NCBI RefSeq assembly: GCF_014212175.1
Contig: NZ_JACJVR010000090.1
Span: 1 to 64,000 of the forward strand
Origin: Cohnella xylanilytica
GTDB lineage: Bacteria; Bacillota; Bacilli; Paenibacillales; Paenibacillaceae
Length of the DNA stretch: 64,000 nucleotides
Reading direction: 5' to 3'
Part shown: in pieces, positions 57,393-64,000 of the stretch
Layout of the letters: each line of letters opens with the position of its first letter
Position numbering within the stretch: position 1 is the first letter of the stretch
The notes under the pieces: model-generated
What the model was told of the DNA's origin: nothing
Databases searched by the model: none
What the model saw: only the letters and a program-made list of their open reading frames with translations
Position numbers and translations under genes: made by a program

Positions 57393-57892
57393 TATTTCAA
57401 TTGTTCTTTCAGAGCGTCGATTTGTTTTTGAAGATCGTCAATTTTCCTTTTCATTTCCTCTGCTTCTTTTTTCTGTTCATCTGTCAGATTACTTAAATCA
57501 TATTTGCTCGGCCAACTCAGAAGTTCATAGGTTAATTTATCCCGTTGCTTCTCAAGTTCGGAGATTTGATCTTGCGTCGTCGGCGTTGTAGTACCACTTG
57601 CAGTTGGTTCCGGCGTTGTCGTACTCACTGGTTCTTTTACCTCCTTTGCCGAAAAAGTTACCGTCTTATTGCTAAACGATACGTTATATCCGAGTTCTTC
57701 CCCGATTGCACGAAGAGGCGCATAGGTCGATCCATCTACGCCTACAGCCTTCTGCGGAAGCGTAGCGCCGTCTACAACGACCGTATATTCACCTTGTACC
57801 TTTTTGCCGATCTTACTGAGTTCTGCGCCGTAGGCGGACACAGAGAACGTCAGAGCGGAACCTACGATAGCTCCGATGATATACTTCCGCAT
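57392..57892 (-). CDS. Secreted phage protein with copper-amine-oxidase-like stalk domain
   Basis: About 166 aa. MRKYIIGAIVGSALTFSVSAYG is a signal peptide. Residues about 25-85 (VVVDGATLPQKAVGVDGSTYAPLRAIGEELGYNVSFSNKTVTF) match the stalk domain common in Bacillota secreted proteins. A Thr/Pro linker follows, then a coiled coil (DQISELEKQRDKLTYELL, MKRKIDDLQKQIDALKEQLK). It may sit on the lysogen surface and affect phage adsorption or be a host gene acquired as cargo. Confidence 0.7.
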   Translation of the reverse strand: MRKYIIGAIVGSALTFSVSAYGAELSKIGKKVQGEYTVVVDGATLPQKAVGVDGSTYAPLRAIGEELGYNVSFSNKTVTFSAKEVKEPVSTTTPEPTASGTTTPTTQDQISELEKQRDKLTYELLSWPSKYDLSNLTDEQKKEAEEMKRKIDDLQKQIDALKEQLK

Positions 57893-57938
57893 CAGTATCC
57901 CTCTTTCGCCATTTTCCACCAGTTTACCACGGAAAATG

Positions 57939-58550
57939 TTACCCGCCTAGAGCGGTTACACGCGCATCAAGGCTATTGATTTGTGATTGAAGGTTATCCA
58001 ATGCTTCTTGAAGAGTTTCACTTGTAGCATTATTTACAAAAGCAGACCATGACGGGACGGTAACTTCACTTCCAGTTAGTCCTAGTTTTCCGCCTAAAAA
58101 AACAATGCCGCCAACTTGTCCAGATGACTTGAATTGTATTGTAGGACCTAAAAAAGGAATGATCTTAGCCCATGTATCTGCGTCGTAATATGCCGCTAAC
58201 AAGTCTCCACTAACATCCATTTCTGTGCGCGGATAAGTCCCCTCAGCCGTTGCGATATACGATCCGAATATCTGAATACCACGAATAAGACCTGCAACAA
58301 TCGTACCCAAGTTTGCACTAATGGCTGATAGTTCGTTAACATCCATTTTGTCAGCTGTAATCGTTCCGGCCTTAATCTTATCACCAGTGATTGAACCGGC
58401 TACAACTACCTTTGCGTCAAGTTCGACAACGTTTAACGTATCGAGCGCTACGAGTAAATTGTTGTACTTCTGTACGATCTCGTTTACCTTGGATTTCAAC
58501 ATTTCGAAATCGGCGAACACTGGAACGCCTGATGTGTCGGGAATCGGCAT
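57939..58550 (-). CDS. Phage tail-fibre-like or structural protein
   Basis: About 203 aa. It contains SITGDKIKAGTITADKMDVNELSAISANLGTIVAGLIRG, the repetitive beta pattern that occurs in phage minor tail and fibre proteins, and ends in a C-terminal coiled-coil trimerisation-like stretch (LQEALDNLQSQINSLDARVTALGG). It follows the nozzle-like gene by 9 nt. Confidence 0.7.
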   Translation of the reverse strand: MPIPDTSGVPVFADFEMLKSKVNEIVQKYNNLLVALDTLNVVELDAKVVVAGSITGDKIKAGTITADKMDVNELSAISANLGTIVAGLIRGIQIFGSYIATAEGTYPRTEMDVSGDLLAAYYDADTWAKIIPFLGPTIQFKSSGQVGGIVFLGGKLGLTGSEVTVPSWSAFVNNATSETLQEALDNLQSQINSLDARVTALGG

Positions 58551-58559
58551 ATTATCACC

Positions 58560-59969
58560 TCAATATTGAATCGGTTGAATACGGTAATATCTTTGTGATG
58601 CGTACAAGCGAAAAGGCCCGGTTACCGTCATGCGGAACCGAACCCAATATCCTAATGGGAGTCTATCTAATGGGATAATTGAAGCATCATTCTGAGCCGT
58701 TGGCGACGATCCATTGATAGTGTCGATTGTGTACCAGGTAACGCCTTGGTCAACGGATGCCTCCACTTTGAATGTAGATCCACTCGGCAAGTAGCATTGA
58801 TTATAAAGCTGCCAATACTCCTTTTCGGCCTCCGATCGGTCGAAATCCTTAGTCATAATCATCGCCGTTCCAGAGCTTGTAGCAGCGTTAATTTTATACG
58901 TTTGTCCGCTTGTGTTGCCGGCATACGGAACACCGTTCAATAAAGCACCATAGCGGTATTGCTCATTGATCCCGGACACACGCCAGATACGGTATCCTTT
59001 CCTGGTATCATACATCAAGCGGATGTTTGGTTCAGTGGCGTTATCGATGACTAGGTTGAGATAGTATCGAATGCCGTCTGTAAATGCCGAGCATTTATCC
59101 AAGTACGTTTGATTGATCCGATTCAGATACGCTCTGACAGGCTCTCCAATGCGGCTAGAAGCGTTTGCCGATCCAATGTATATATCATTCTGTCCTAGCC
59201 AGTATAGAGCCTCTCCGACGCCTACAAGCGTCTTAGCGTTGACGCATCCGACATTGTCCGTATTCGGCACAAGGCGATAAGCGGCTCTGGCGTCTCCAGT
59301 ATGAAAGATATTACAGAATGAATCCTTCTTAAACGCCCATATGACGCCCCCGAATGAGGTTAAAGCAGTAATCTCTCCACCGTTCGGGGTGTAATATTGC
59401 ACGATGCCCGAGTTTTCAGCGCTTGTCCAATCGGTCGCATCTTGAAAAGCACAGTAGTGAATCCTATCTTTCGTCTCATCATTCGTGACATTAGCAATGA
59501 ATACCCGAAGATTGTCGGCCGTGACGTACTTTCCTTTTGGAGCATTGGAGAGATTAGCGATTGCAGTACCATTCCAATATTTCACCGGGTCGGTCCCATT
59601 TGTAAGGATCAGCGCTGCTCCGTTCACATCGAAGTTAGCAGCCGACCAATCAGCATCGGTTAATCCTGTGGCAATATCTGACCATGTGCCAGACACTTCT
59701 TTCTGCAATTTCGTACCAACGGCGCGAATCAACTGTACATTCCCATAGTTCATGAGAAGACGAGTTGTCGCGCCGCCGCTGGCACCGTATGCAGTAGGTG
59801 ATTTAGCCGTAGAGAGGGCCGGATAGTTTTCATCCGTATCCCATCCATATTCATCTATAGACTGATTGTCCTTGATATCGAAGCTGTCGGCCCCGGTGAA
59901 TACGCCACCAGCATAGTTCCATTCTTCGCGCCGATTCATACTTGCGGGCAATGGCTTCCACTGTGCCAC
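58560..59969 (-). CDS. Nozzle/DNA-stabilisation-like phage tail protein
   Basis: About 469 aa from the GTG at 59969, after GGGGTGG. Beta-rich throughout, with repeated blade-like units (YKINAATSSG, SFGGVIWAFKKDSF, TRKGYRIWRVSGI), as expected for the propeller-like nozzle or packaged-DNA-stabilisation proteins of short-tailed phages (T7 gp12 / P22 gp10 type). It lies directly downstream of the adaptor-like gene in the order usual for podoviruses. Assigned by architecture and context, not by a sequence signature. Confidence 0.6.
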   Translation of the reverse strand: MAQWKPLPASMNRREEWNYAGGVFTGADSFDIKDNQSIDEYGWDTDENYPALSTAKSPTAYGASGGATTRLLMNYGNVQLIRAVGTKLQKEVSGTWSDIATGLTDADWSAANFDVNGAALILTNGTDPVKYWNGTAIANLSNAPKGKYVTADNLRVFIANVTNDETKDRIHYCAFQDATDWTSAENSGIVQYYTPNGGEITALTSFGGVIWAFKKDSFCNIFHTGDARAAYRLVPNTDNVGCVNAKTLVGVGEALYWLGQNDIYIGSANASSRIGEPVRAYLNRINQTYLDKCSAFTDGIRYYLNLVIDNATEPNIRLMYDTRKGYRIWRVSGINEQYRYGALLNGVPYAGNTSGQTYKINAATSSGTAMIMTKDFDRSEAEKEYWQLYNQCYLPSGSTFKVEASVDQGVTWYTIDTINGSSPTAQNDASIIPLDRLPLGYWVRFRMTVTGPFRLYASQRYYRIQPIQY

Positions 59970-59970
59970 A

Positions 59971-60642
59971 TTACCACCCCAATGTCGTAGGACTCCAACC
60001 ATAGAATTGTCTACCGCCTGTTCTCGGCATTACGTCGGTTGGTTGCATCCACTCGGGTTCTTTTAGTTTTCGCTGCCATAGCACTTCCTGGATCTTCTGT
60101 TCGTAGTCTGCGTTGTAGTTGTCATACATTAGAACATCCTTACGGGCCATGGCGATTCGTTTAAGTATGCCGAGTTTTAGAATCTCTTGATACTTTGTAG
60201 GAATATCTGGAGATACATTTATATTATCTGTTGTCACTTGCCCTGGATCAGCTTCACAGTATATATAAATAGTCTTGGCGTCCGGCACGCCACCTGCATA
60301 GTATAGATAAAAGGCATCTGCGACGATGGTGTACCAGTAATTCCATGATGAATCTACATCAAAGTCATTTCGGTTAAACGGTATTTCTACATAAGGCGGA
60401 TTGGATAATGTTGAATCTATTTGCATAGTTACCGTCTTTATTTTAGAGAAATCAAATTGATCCGGGAATGGATAGAAATTCTCCCCCGCAACCGTTACGA
60501 AGGCATACGGAGGAGAATCCAATTCAAGAACATCGAATAATTCCTGTTGTTCCTCGTTAAACCATATTAATTTCTGTTGTTCGGTGAATGTATTACGATA
60601 ACGTAGATCAACGTCATCAAGAATCGATTGAGAAGATGCCAT
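59971..60642 (-). CDS. Head-tail adaptor-like phage protein
   Basis: About 223 aa. It begins with SILDDVDLRYRNTFTEQQKLIWFNEEQQELFDVLEL and has helical and beta segments including GDPGQVTTD-like (EADPGQVTTDNINVSPDIPTKYQEILKLGILKRIAMARKD), the pattern of adaptor proteins of short-tailed phages (T7 gp11 / P22 gp4 type). Its stop almost abuts the nozzle-like gene start. Confidence 0.6.
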   Translation of the reverse strand: MASSQSILDDVDLRYRNTFTEQQKLIWFNEEQQELFDVLELDSPPYAFVTVAGENFYPFPDQFDFSKIKTVTMQIDSTLSNPPYVEIPFNRNDFDVDSSWNYWYTIVADAFYLYYAGGVPDAKTIYIYCEADPGQVTTDNINVSPDIPTKYQEILKLGILKRIAMARKDVLMYDNYNADYEQKIQEVLWQRKLKEPEWMQPTDVMPRTGGRQFYGWSPTTLGW

Positions 60643-60651
60643 ATCATCACC

Positions 60652-60924
60652 TCACACTTCTATTGCATTCGAAAATTCTGGTAGAGTCTTAAGGTAGTTG
60701 TAACTCTGCTTAAAAATATTTGGCGAACTATCTTCTATGGATGGAACGAATTGATAAAATTCCGTGTATGCCGATACTAATTTTTGTTCAATTGCTATTT
60801 GATTAATGTAGTACGCAAGTTGAATACTCATACTAGATTTATCGCCGATAATCTTTTCAATTCGACAATAGGCATTCTGTAAACTAACGCCGCTCGGCAT
60901 GGTCAGATTTTTTATAAAACCCAT
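60652..60924 (-). CDS. Small hypothetical phage protein
   Basis: About 90 aa from the ATG at 60924 (GGGAGGGTGG upstream). It reads GFIKNLTMPSGVSLQNAYCRIEKII, then YYINQIAIEQKLVSAYTEFYQFVPSIED. Beta-rich; similar small proteins occur beside phage tail-fibre genes. Family not recognised. Confidence 0.55.
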   Translation of the reverse strand: MGFIKNLTMPSGVSLQNAYCRIEKIIGDKSSMSIQLAYYINQIAIEQKLVSAYTEFYQFVPSIEDSSPNIFKQSYNYLKTLPEFSNAIEV

Positions 60925-60937
60925 CTTCCACCCTCCC

Positions 60938-62164
60938 TTACAAATCAGCAAGTACACCACTTGCCAACCACTCGATATTGACTGCTGTCCCCGCTGTTGC
61001 ATTTGTATAAAGGGAAAATCCGTTGACAGTAATATTTTTTACGAAATAAGTGACCTGAGCATCAGGATACATATCTACCATCTGACAGCGAATACGTGGA
61101 ATATTCTCAAAAGGTGTAGGAAAAGAAATGTTGTTTTCTTGACCAAATCCAGGAATTGATCCGCTAAATACACCTCTTTGTAAATATTGCGGATTAAATA
61201 CATATTGTTTAGACTCTGTTTGATAGTAATAATCGTTGATCTCTCGGATCGTTAAGTTTTCATCGAAATCGTTAACAGTAACGTTATACTGCGGTATTTG
61301 AAGCATTGAAAGCGGCCTGCTTCCAAAAAGACATTGAGAATTTTCAATCCTGTATCTTCTGGTTCCAGTATCGAGTTTGATATAAGCAATTCCATTACTA
61401 ACCATGCCACCTGTTATGTCACGTATGGTGATATTGGTTGTGTTTTTGGTGTATATTCCGTAACTTCTGCATGACTCAGTATGAAAACTTAGAACATTTA
61501 CTGCGGCCGCAGTATCGGATGTGTCATGAATATAGAGACCAATATCGTTATCCTCTGAATATGCATCCTCGATTAATATTTGGCCAATTGCTCCTGTCAA
61601 TTCGATTCCTGGTCCGGTGAATGATTGGGTTTGAACAGAACTTAAACGAATATCTCCTTCTTCGACATATATTCCTTTCTTTCCTAAGCCGAATCCTTCG
61701 ACTCGTACATTATAAATACCAGAACCGATAATAGGTCTCCATAAATCTAATGCTGGAGAACTTACGCAATTTCTAGCATCTACGTAAAAGTCTCGCATGA
61801 TGATATGCGCATTTCGGTCTACTTGTCTTTGATATTTTACTGCTGGGAAGTCTCCTAGAGGTTTTAAAATTGTACCCTTAACGCCATCTCCAACAAGTAT
61901 CGTAAATGGAGGGATAACCAACGATTCACTAAGTAAGTATGTTCCTACTGGCAACCATACAATTGTTGATGTTTCTCCATTAGTACTTGTGTTATATGAA
62001 TTCAGCGCTCTCTGGATTGATGGATAATCGTCATTTCTCCCATTTCCTTTAGCGCCAATTGACATGGCATTGATAATTACACCCGACCATGTTTGCTTAT
62101 TTGTGAGATAATTACCGATATCCGCACTAACTAAACTGCTAACTTTCGTCATAGGCGAAGACAT
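60938..62164 (-). CDS. Pectate-lyase-like beta-helix tailspike
   Basis: About 408 aa. After a 35-residue N-terminal head-binding-like part (SSLVSADIGNYLTNKQTWSGVIINAMSIGAKGNGRNDDYPSIQRALNSYN) comes a right-handed beta-helix: the GDG/YPSIQRAL pattern, TIVWLPVGTYLLSESLVIPPFTILVGDGVKGTIL, and repeating short strands up to about 300. Such spikes bind or degrade surface polysaccharide. The C-terminal 100 residues form a beta-sandwich (PRIRCQMVDMYPDAQVTYFV). Confidence 0.83.
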   Translation of the reverse strand: MSSPMTKVSSLVSADIGNYLTNKQTWSGVIINAMSIGAKGNGRNDDYPSIQRALNSYNTSTNGETSTIVWLPVGTYLLSESLVIPPFTILVGDGVKGTILKPLGDFPAVKYQRQVDRNAHIIMRDFYVDARNCVSSPALDLWRPIIGSGIYNVRVEGFGLGKKGIYVEEGDIRLSSVQTQSFTGPGIELTGAIGQILIEDAYSEDNDIGLYIHDTSDTAAAVNVLSFHTESCRSYGIYTKNTTNITIRDITGGMVSNGIAYIKLDTGTRRYRIENSQCLFGSRPLSMLQIPQYNVTVNDFDENLTIREINDYYYQTESKQYVFNPQYLQRGVFSGSIPGFGQENNISFPTPFENIPRIRCQMVDMYPDAQVTYFVKNITVNGFSLYTNATAGTAVNIEWLASGVLADL

Positions 62165-62175
62165 ATGTTCACCCC

Positions 62176-62655
62176 TTATACAATCGAATAACCAACACTA
62201 TATTGAATGGAATCGGTGTTAGAATGTGTTACTACTACGCGCCATGTAGTAGGAATAATATCATTAGCTACACTATTGGCCGCAGTCGCGAGACCTGGAT
62301 ACACCTTTAATACAGTGGTGCTTATGGCAGTAACAGCGGCAGAAGTGATAATGTCGTAATATTTACCGCTTGTAGAATCTTTACCTTGAATTTTAATCGT
62401 GATAGATGGAGAATCAGATACAGCCGACACATCTAAAACGACAATTACACCTTTACCATTAGCGTTTGTTAAATCTGCCGAATTTGTAGTTGCGGTACGT
62501 GCTGCTCCCGGAAGCGCCGTTCCTTCTGCCGTCATACTTCCGATGTTTGTTCCGCTACCAACTGTCGTGACCGGCAATGGATTAGCCATGCTGACTTCTA
62601 CGTATTGATCTCCTGTGTTGCTAGGGCCTTTAAACCATTTGATGAGCGACCACAT
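62176..62655 (-). CDS. Hypothetical phage structural protein
   Basis: About 159 aa. The first 25 residues are WSLIKWFKGPSNTGDQYVEVSMANPLPV; the remainder is a beta-sandwich (GKGVIVVLDVSAVSDSPSITIKIQGKDSTSGKYYDIITSAAVTAISTTVLKVYPGLA), a fold often seen in phage head decoration or tail-end proteins. It lies 11 nt upstream of the tailspike gene. Role inferred from fold pattern only. Confidence 0.6.
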   Translation of the reverse strand: MWSLIKWFKGPSNTGDQYVEVSMANPLPVTTVGSGTNIGSMTAEGTALPGAARTATTNSADLTNANGKGVIVVLDVSAVSDSPSITIKIQGKDSTSGKYYDIITSAAVTAISTTVLKVYPGLATAANSVANDIIPTTWRVVVTHSNTDSIQYSVGYSIV

Positions 62656-62829
62656 TTACACAGCAGCCCCTTTCCGTCTTCCTCGTCTTTGTACTGGCTT
62701 AATTTCAATCTCTTCGACAGTCTCAACCGCTTGCGCATTGCGTTCGAGATGCTGTCGAATTGCTCTGAGTTCGTTTAATATGTCGTTTTTCCACCGTTCT
62801 TCCGGCGTAATTCCATTAAAATGGTCCAT
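62656..62829 (-). CDS. Small charged phage protein
   Basis: About 57 aa from the ATG at 62829 (AGGAGG at 6 nt). MDHFNGITPEERWKNDILNELRAI then a short basic tail (QRRGRRKGAAV). One helix and a basic C-terminus that could bind DNA or another virion protein. No family. Confidence 0.5.
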   Translation of the reverse strand: MDHFNGITPEERWKNDILNELRAIRQHLERNAQAVETVEEIEIKPVQRRGRRKGAAV

Positions 62830-62871
62830 GTCGAACCTCCTAAAAGAAAGAGGAGGCCGAAGCCTCCCCAA

Positions 62872-63069
62872 TCACTTTTTGTCTTCCATCAAGTCATTGT
62901 CTCGTAGCGTCGCGACCATCAGATTCCATAGTCGAACGCCTTCTTTCTCGGCTGCTGTCATGCCTTCACGACTGCGCTGCAAGGGTACATATGGTATTTT
63001 CCCTTTTGGTGCCACGGGTGTTGTCGTTACAACTACAGGGATTGAACTTGGATCGCGATGTAATGGCAT
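62872..63069 (-). CDS. Small hypothetical phage protein
   Basis: About 65 aa: PLHRDPSSIPVVVTTTPVAPKGKIPYVPL, then REGMTAAEKEGVRLWNLMVATLRDND. It lies 11 nt after the capsid gene and is probably a small head-associated protein. No family recognised. Confidence 0.5.
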   Translation of the reverse strand: MPLHRDPSSIPVVVTTTPVAPKGKIPYVPLQRSREGMTAAEKEGVRLWNLMVATLRDNDLMEDKK

Positions 63070-63080
63070 TGGTCCACCCC

Positions 63081-63980
63081 TTATGCCCCCGTACTTCCTA
63101 CGAGGTGTCTCCAGTTCTCTGCCTTCGGGTTAAGACGCATGTAACCGAGCCAGCTTTGGGACTTGTTCTTATTGCGGATCGGGTATTTCTCGAACATCGG
63201 GCGATCCCACCAAATCATATTGAGTTGGTGACGCGGCCCCATGATGAACCAACGGGATTGCGTGTAAACGTCCCAAAAGTCGTTAACGATAAGCTCCATG
63301 TCCGGCAGTACGTTCTTATCGTTGTTTTGCGTACCGGCAACCAGGGCAGATTGCAGGATCGTTGCAGCCGTAAATTGCAGGGACAACGGAACGACCAAGC
63401 GATTCACGCGGCTCGAAATCTTCTTCCCACCTTCATCCCGTTGCTTGCGGAACAGGATAATGGCATTTTTCAGACTGGTATCCGATAGAGCACCGGTAGA
63501 TAGATTGCTTTGCGTACCTCCATTGTCGCCGTAGTTCGGATGGTCGGTTGCAAATGTCGCTTTTCCGTCGTATCCACTACTGAAGGTGTTGTCGTACATT
63601 TCTTGCAGATATTGAGCACCCATATCTTCTACGGCTTCGCGGCCAGCGTGACCGGCGTCCTTCGCCATATTAGCGACTTCATCGTAAAGTTCGTCCTTTT
63701 CTTGCTCGTAGGACATCGTCACTTCCGACTTGAAGATTTGGCCTTGCGTGAACACCAACGGTCCGAGCTTATAACGCTGCTCGTTCGGGTTCGCATTCTC
63801 TCCAGACAGTTCCCACGCGCCCATACCAGCGATGATTTGAGTCGTGCGGTTATTCGTCTTGGCGTCTACGGACTTATAAATGCGCGACCATTGTTCCGGT
63901 TCTTCGTCCCAGCCTTCGAAAAATGCAAGGTCGATCCGACGAGTATAGAGATTCTGAAATTGCCCAGTGTTCATTGCCAT
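63081..63980 (-). CDS. Phage major capsid protein
   Basis: About 299 aa, starting AMNTGQFQNLYTRRIDLAFFEGWDEEPEQWSRIYKSVDAKTNNRTTQ. The order of a long N-terminal helix region, TFSSGYDGKATFATDHPNYGDNGGTQSN, then the P-domain-like stretch ISSRVNRLVVPLSLQFTAATILQSAL and WFIMGPRHQLNMIWWDRPMFEK is the pattern of Mu-type gpT / HK97-fold capsid subunits. It is the rightmost complete gene; portal, terminase and scaffold genes would be expected further right, outside the window. Confidence 0.8.
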   Translation of the reverse strand: MAMNTGQFQNLYTRRIDLAFFEGWDEEPEQWSRIYKSVDAKTNNRTTQIIAGMGAWELSGENANPNEQRYKLGPLVFTQGQIFKSEVTMSYEQEKDELYDEVANMAKDAGHAGREAVEDMGAQYLQEMYDNTFSSGYDGKATFATDHPNYGDNGGTQSNLSTGALSDTSLKNAIILFRKQRDEGGKKISSRVNRLVVPLSLQFTAATILQSALVAGTQNNDKNVLPDMELIVNDFWDVYTQSRWFIMGPRHQLNMIWWDRPMFEKYPIRNKNKSQSWLGYMRLNPKAENWRHLVGSTGA

Positions 63981-64000
63981 GATTGGTTATCCCCCTTAGC

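Larger units (their letters stand above)
45430..64000. mobile_element. Prophage (podovirus-like), left part only
   Basis: From about 45.43 kb the sequence becomes AT-richer and all recognisable genes are viral: capsid, adaptor-like, tailspike, ejection proteins, transglycosylase, holin, amidase, XRE switch, antirepressor and a serine recombinase domain. No tail tube, tape measure or baseplate gene is seen in this part, and adaptor/nozzle-like plus large internal proteins suggest a short-tailed virion. The left boundary lies between the parE start and 45595; the attachment site cannot be defined because the right end is outside. Confidence 0.85.

Overview
The window looks like a chromosome segment of a high-GC Paenibacillaceae bacterium (Paenibacillus/Cohnella-like). 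The evidence is Bacillota-style gene content (CsoR-CopZ-CopA, LutABC, ParE-ParC, a rhamnose operon with a fused RhaD/RhaE-type enzyme, a CRP/Fnr-type site), sigma-A-like promoters and strong GGAGG ribosome sites. From about 45.4 kb to the right edge the base composition becomes clearly AT-richer and every recognisable gene is phage-like. No tRNA, rRNA, IS element or CRISPR array was recognised.

Layout. 0-4.3 kb: FGGY (sedoheptulokinase-like) kinase, HTH regulator plus peptide deformylase, GNAT acetyltransferase, LigB/DODA-type dioxygenase. 4.4-8.7 kb: copper operon csoR-copZ-copA plus a His-rich lipoprotein, with two CsoR-type operators. 8.8-10.7 kb: dGTPase and a DoxX protein. 10.8-14.5 kb: lactate utilisation genes lutA-lutB-lutC and a FadR-type regulator. 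14.6-16.1 kb: hemerythrin-like protein and formate/nitrite transporter behind a consensus Fnr site. 16.1-16.6 kb: small lipoprotein. 16.8-23.0 kb: L-rhamnose operon (rhaEW, ASRT-domain protein, rhaA, rhaB, DeoR regulator) with a long palindromic operator. 23.4-26.9 kb: compact operon of small-molecule modifying enzymes (DinB, cyclase, VOC, AAC(3)-like, cysteine hydrolase, DUF6157-like). 27.1-33.0 kb: ABC-F protein, repeat array 1, catalase, nicotinate phosphoribosyltransferase. 33.2-40.1 kb: XRE regulator, 7TM histidine kinase and divergent response regulator, methyltransferase, CapA lipoprotein, MarR regulator with a divergent 58-aa protein. 40.1-40.8 kb: repeat array 2. 40.9-45.3 kb: topoisomerase IV parE-parC.

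45.4-64.0 kb is the left part of a prophage with short-tailed (podovirus-like) virion genes. Transcribed right to left these are: major capsid protein, small head genes, beta-helix tailspike, adaptor-like and nozzle/stabilisation-like proteins, a fibre-like protein, a regulatory cassette (divergent XRE genes and a Bro-N antirepressor), a Gln-rich protein, a lytic transglycosylase, a 1394-aa ejection-type protein, holin/amidase lysis genes, then an early-type operon ending in a stand-alone serine recombinase domain. Packaging genes and the other attachment site lie outside the window.

The least explained feature is a set of intergenic repeat arrays. Two of them (28.86-29.83 and 40.07-40.81 kb) carry the same motif, each between two converging genes, and in each the motif flips strand near the middle so that each gene's 3' side faces copies in its own sense. 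In array 2 the spacing is mostly 51 bp; two unrelated intergenic repeats have periods of 51-53 and 52 bp. Copies of the motif core also form the loop side of terminator-like hairpins.
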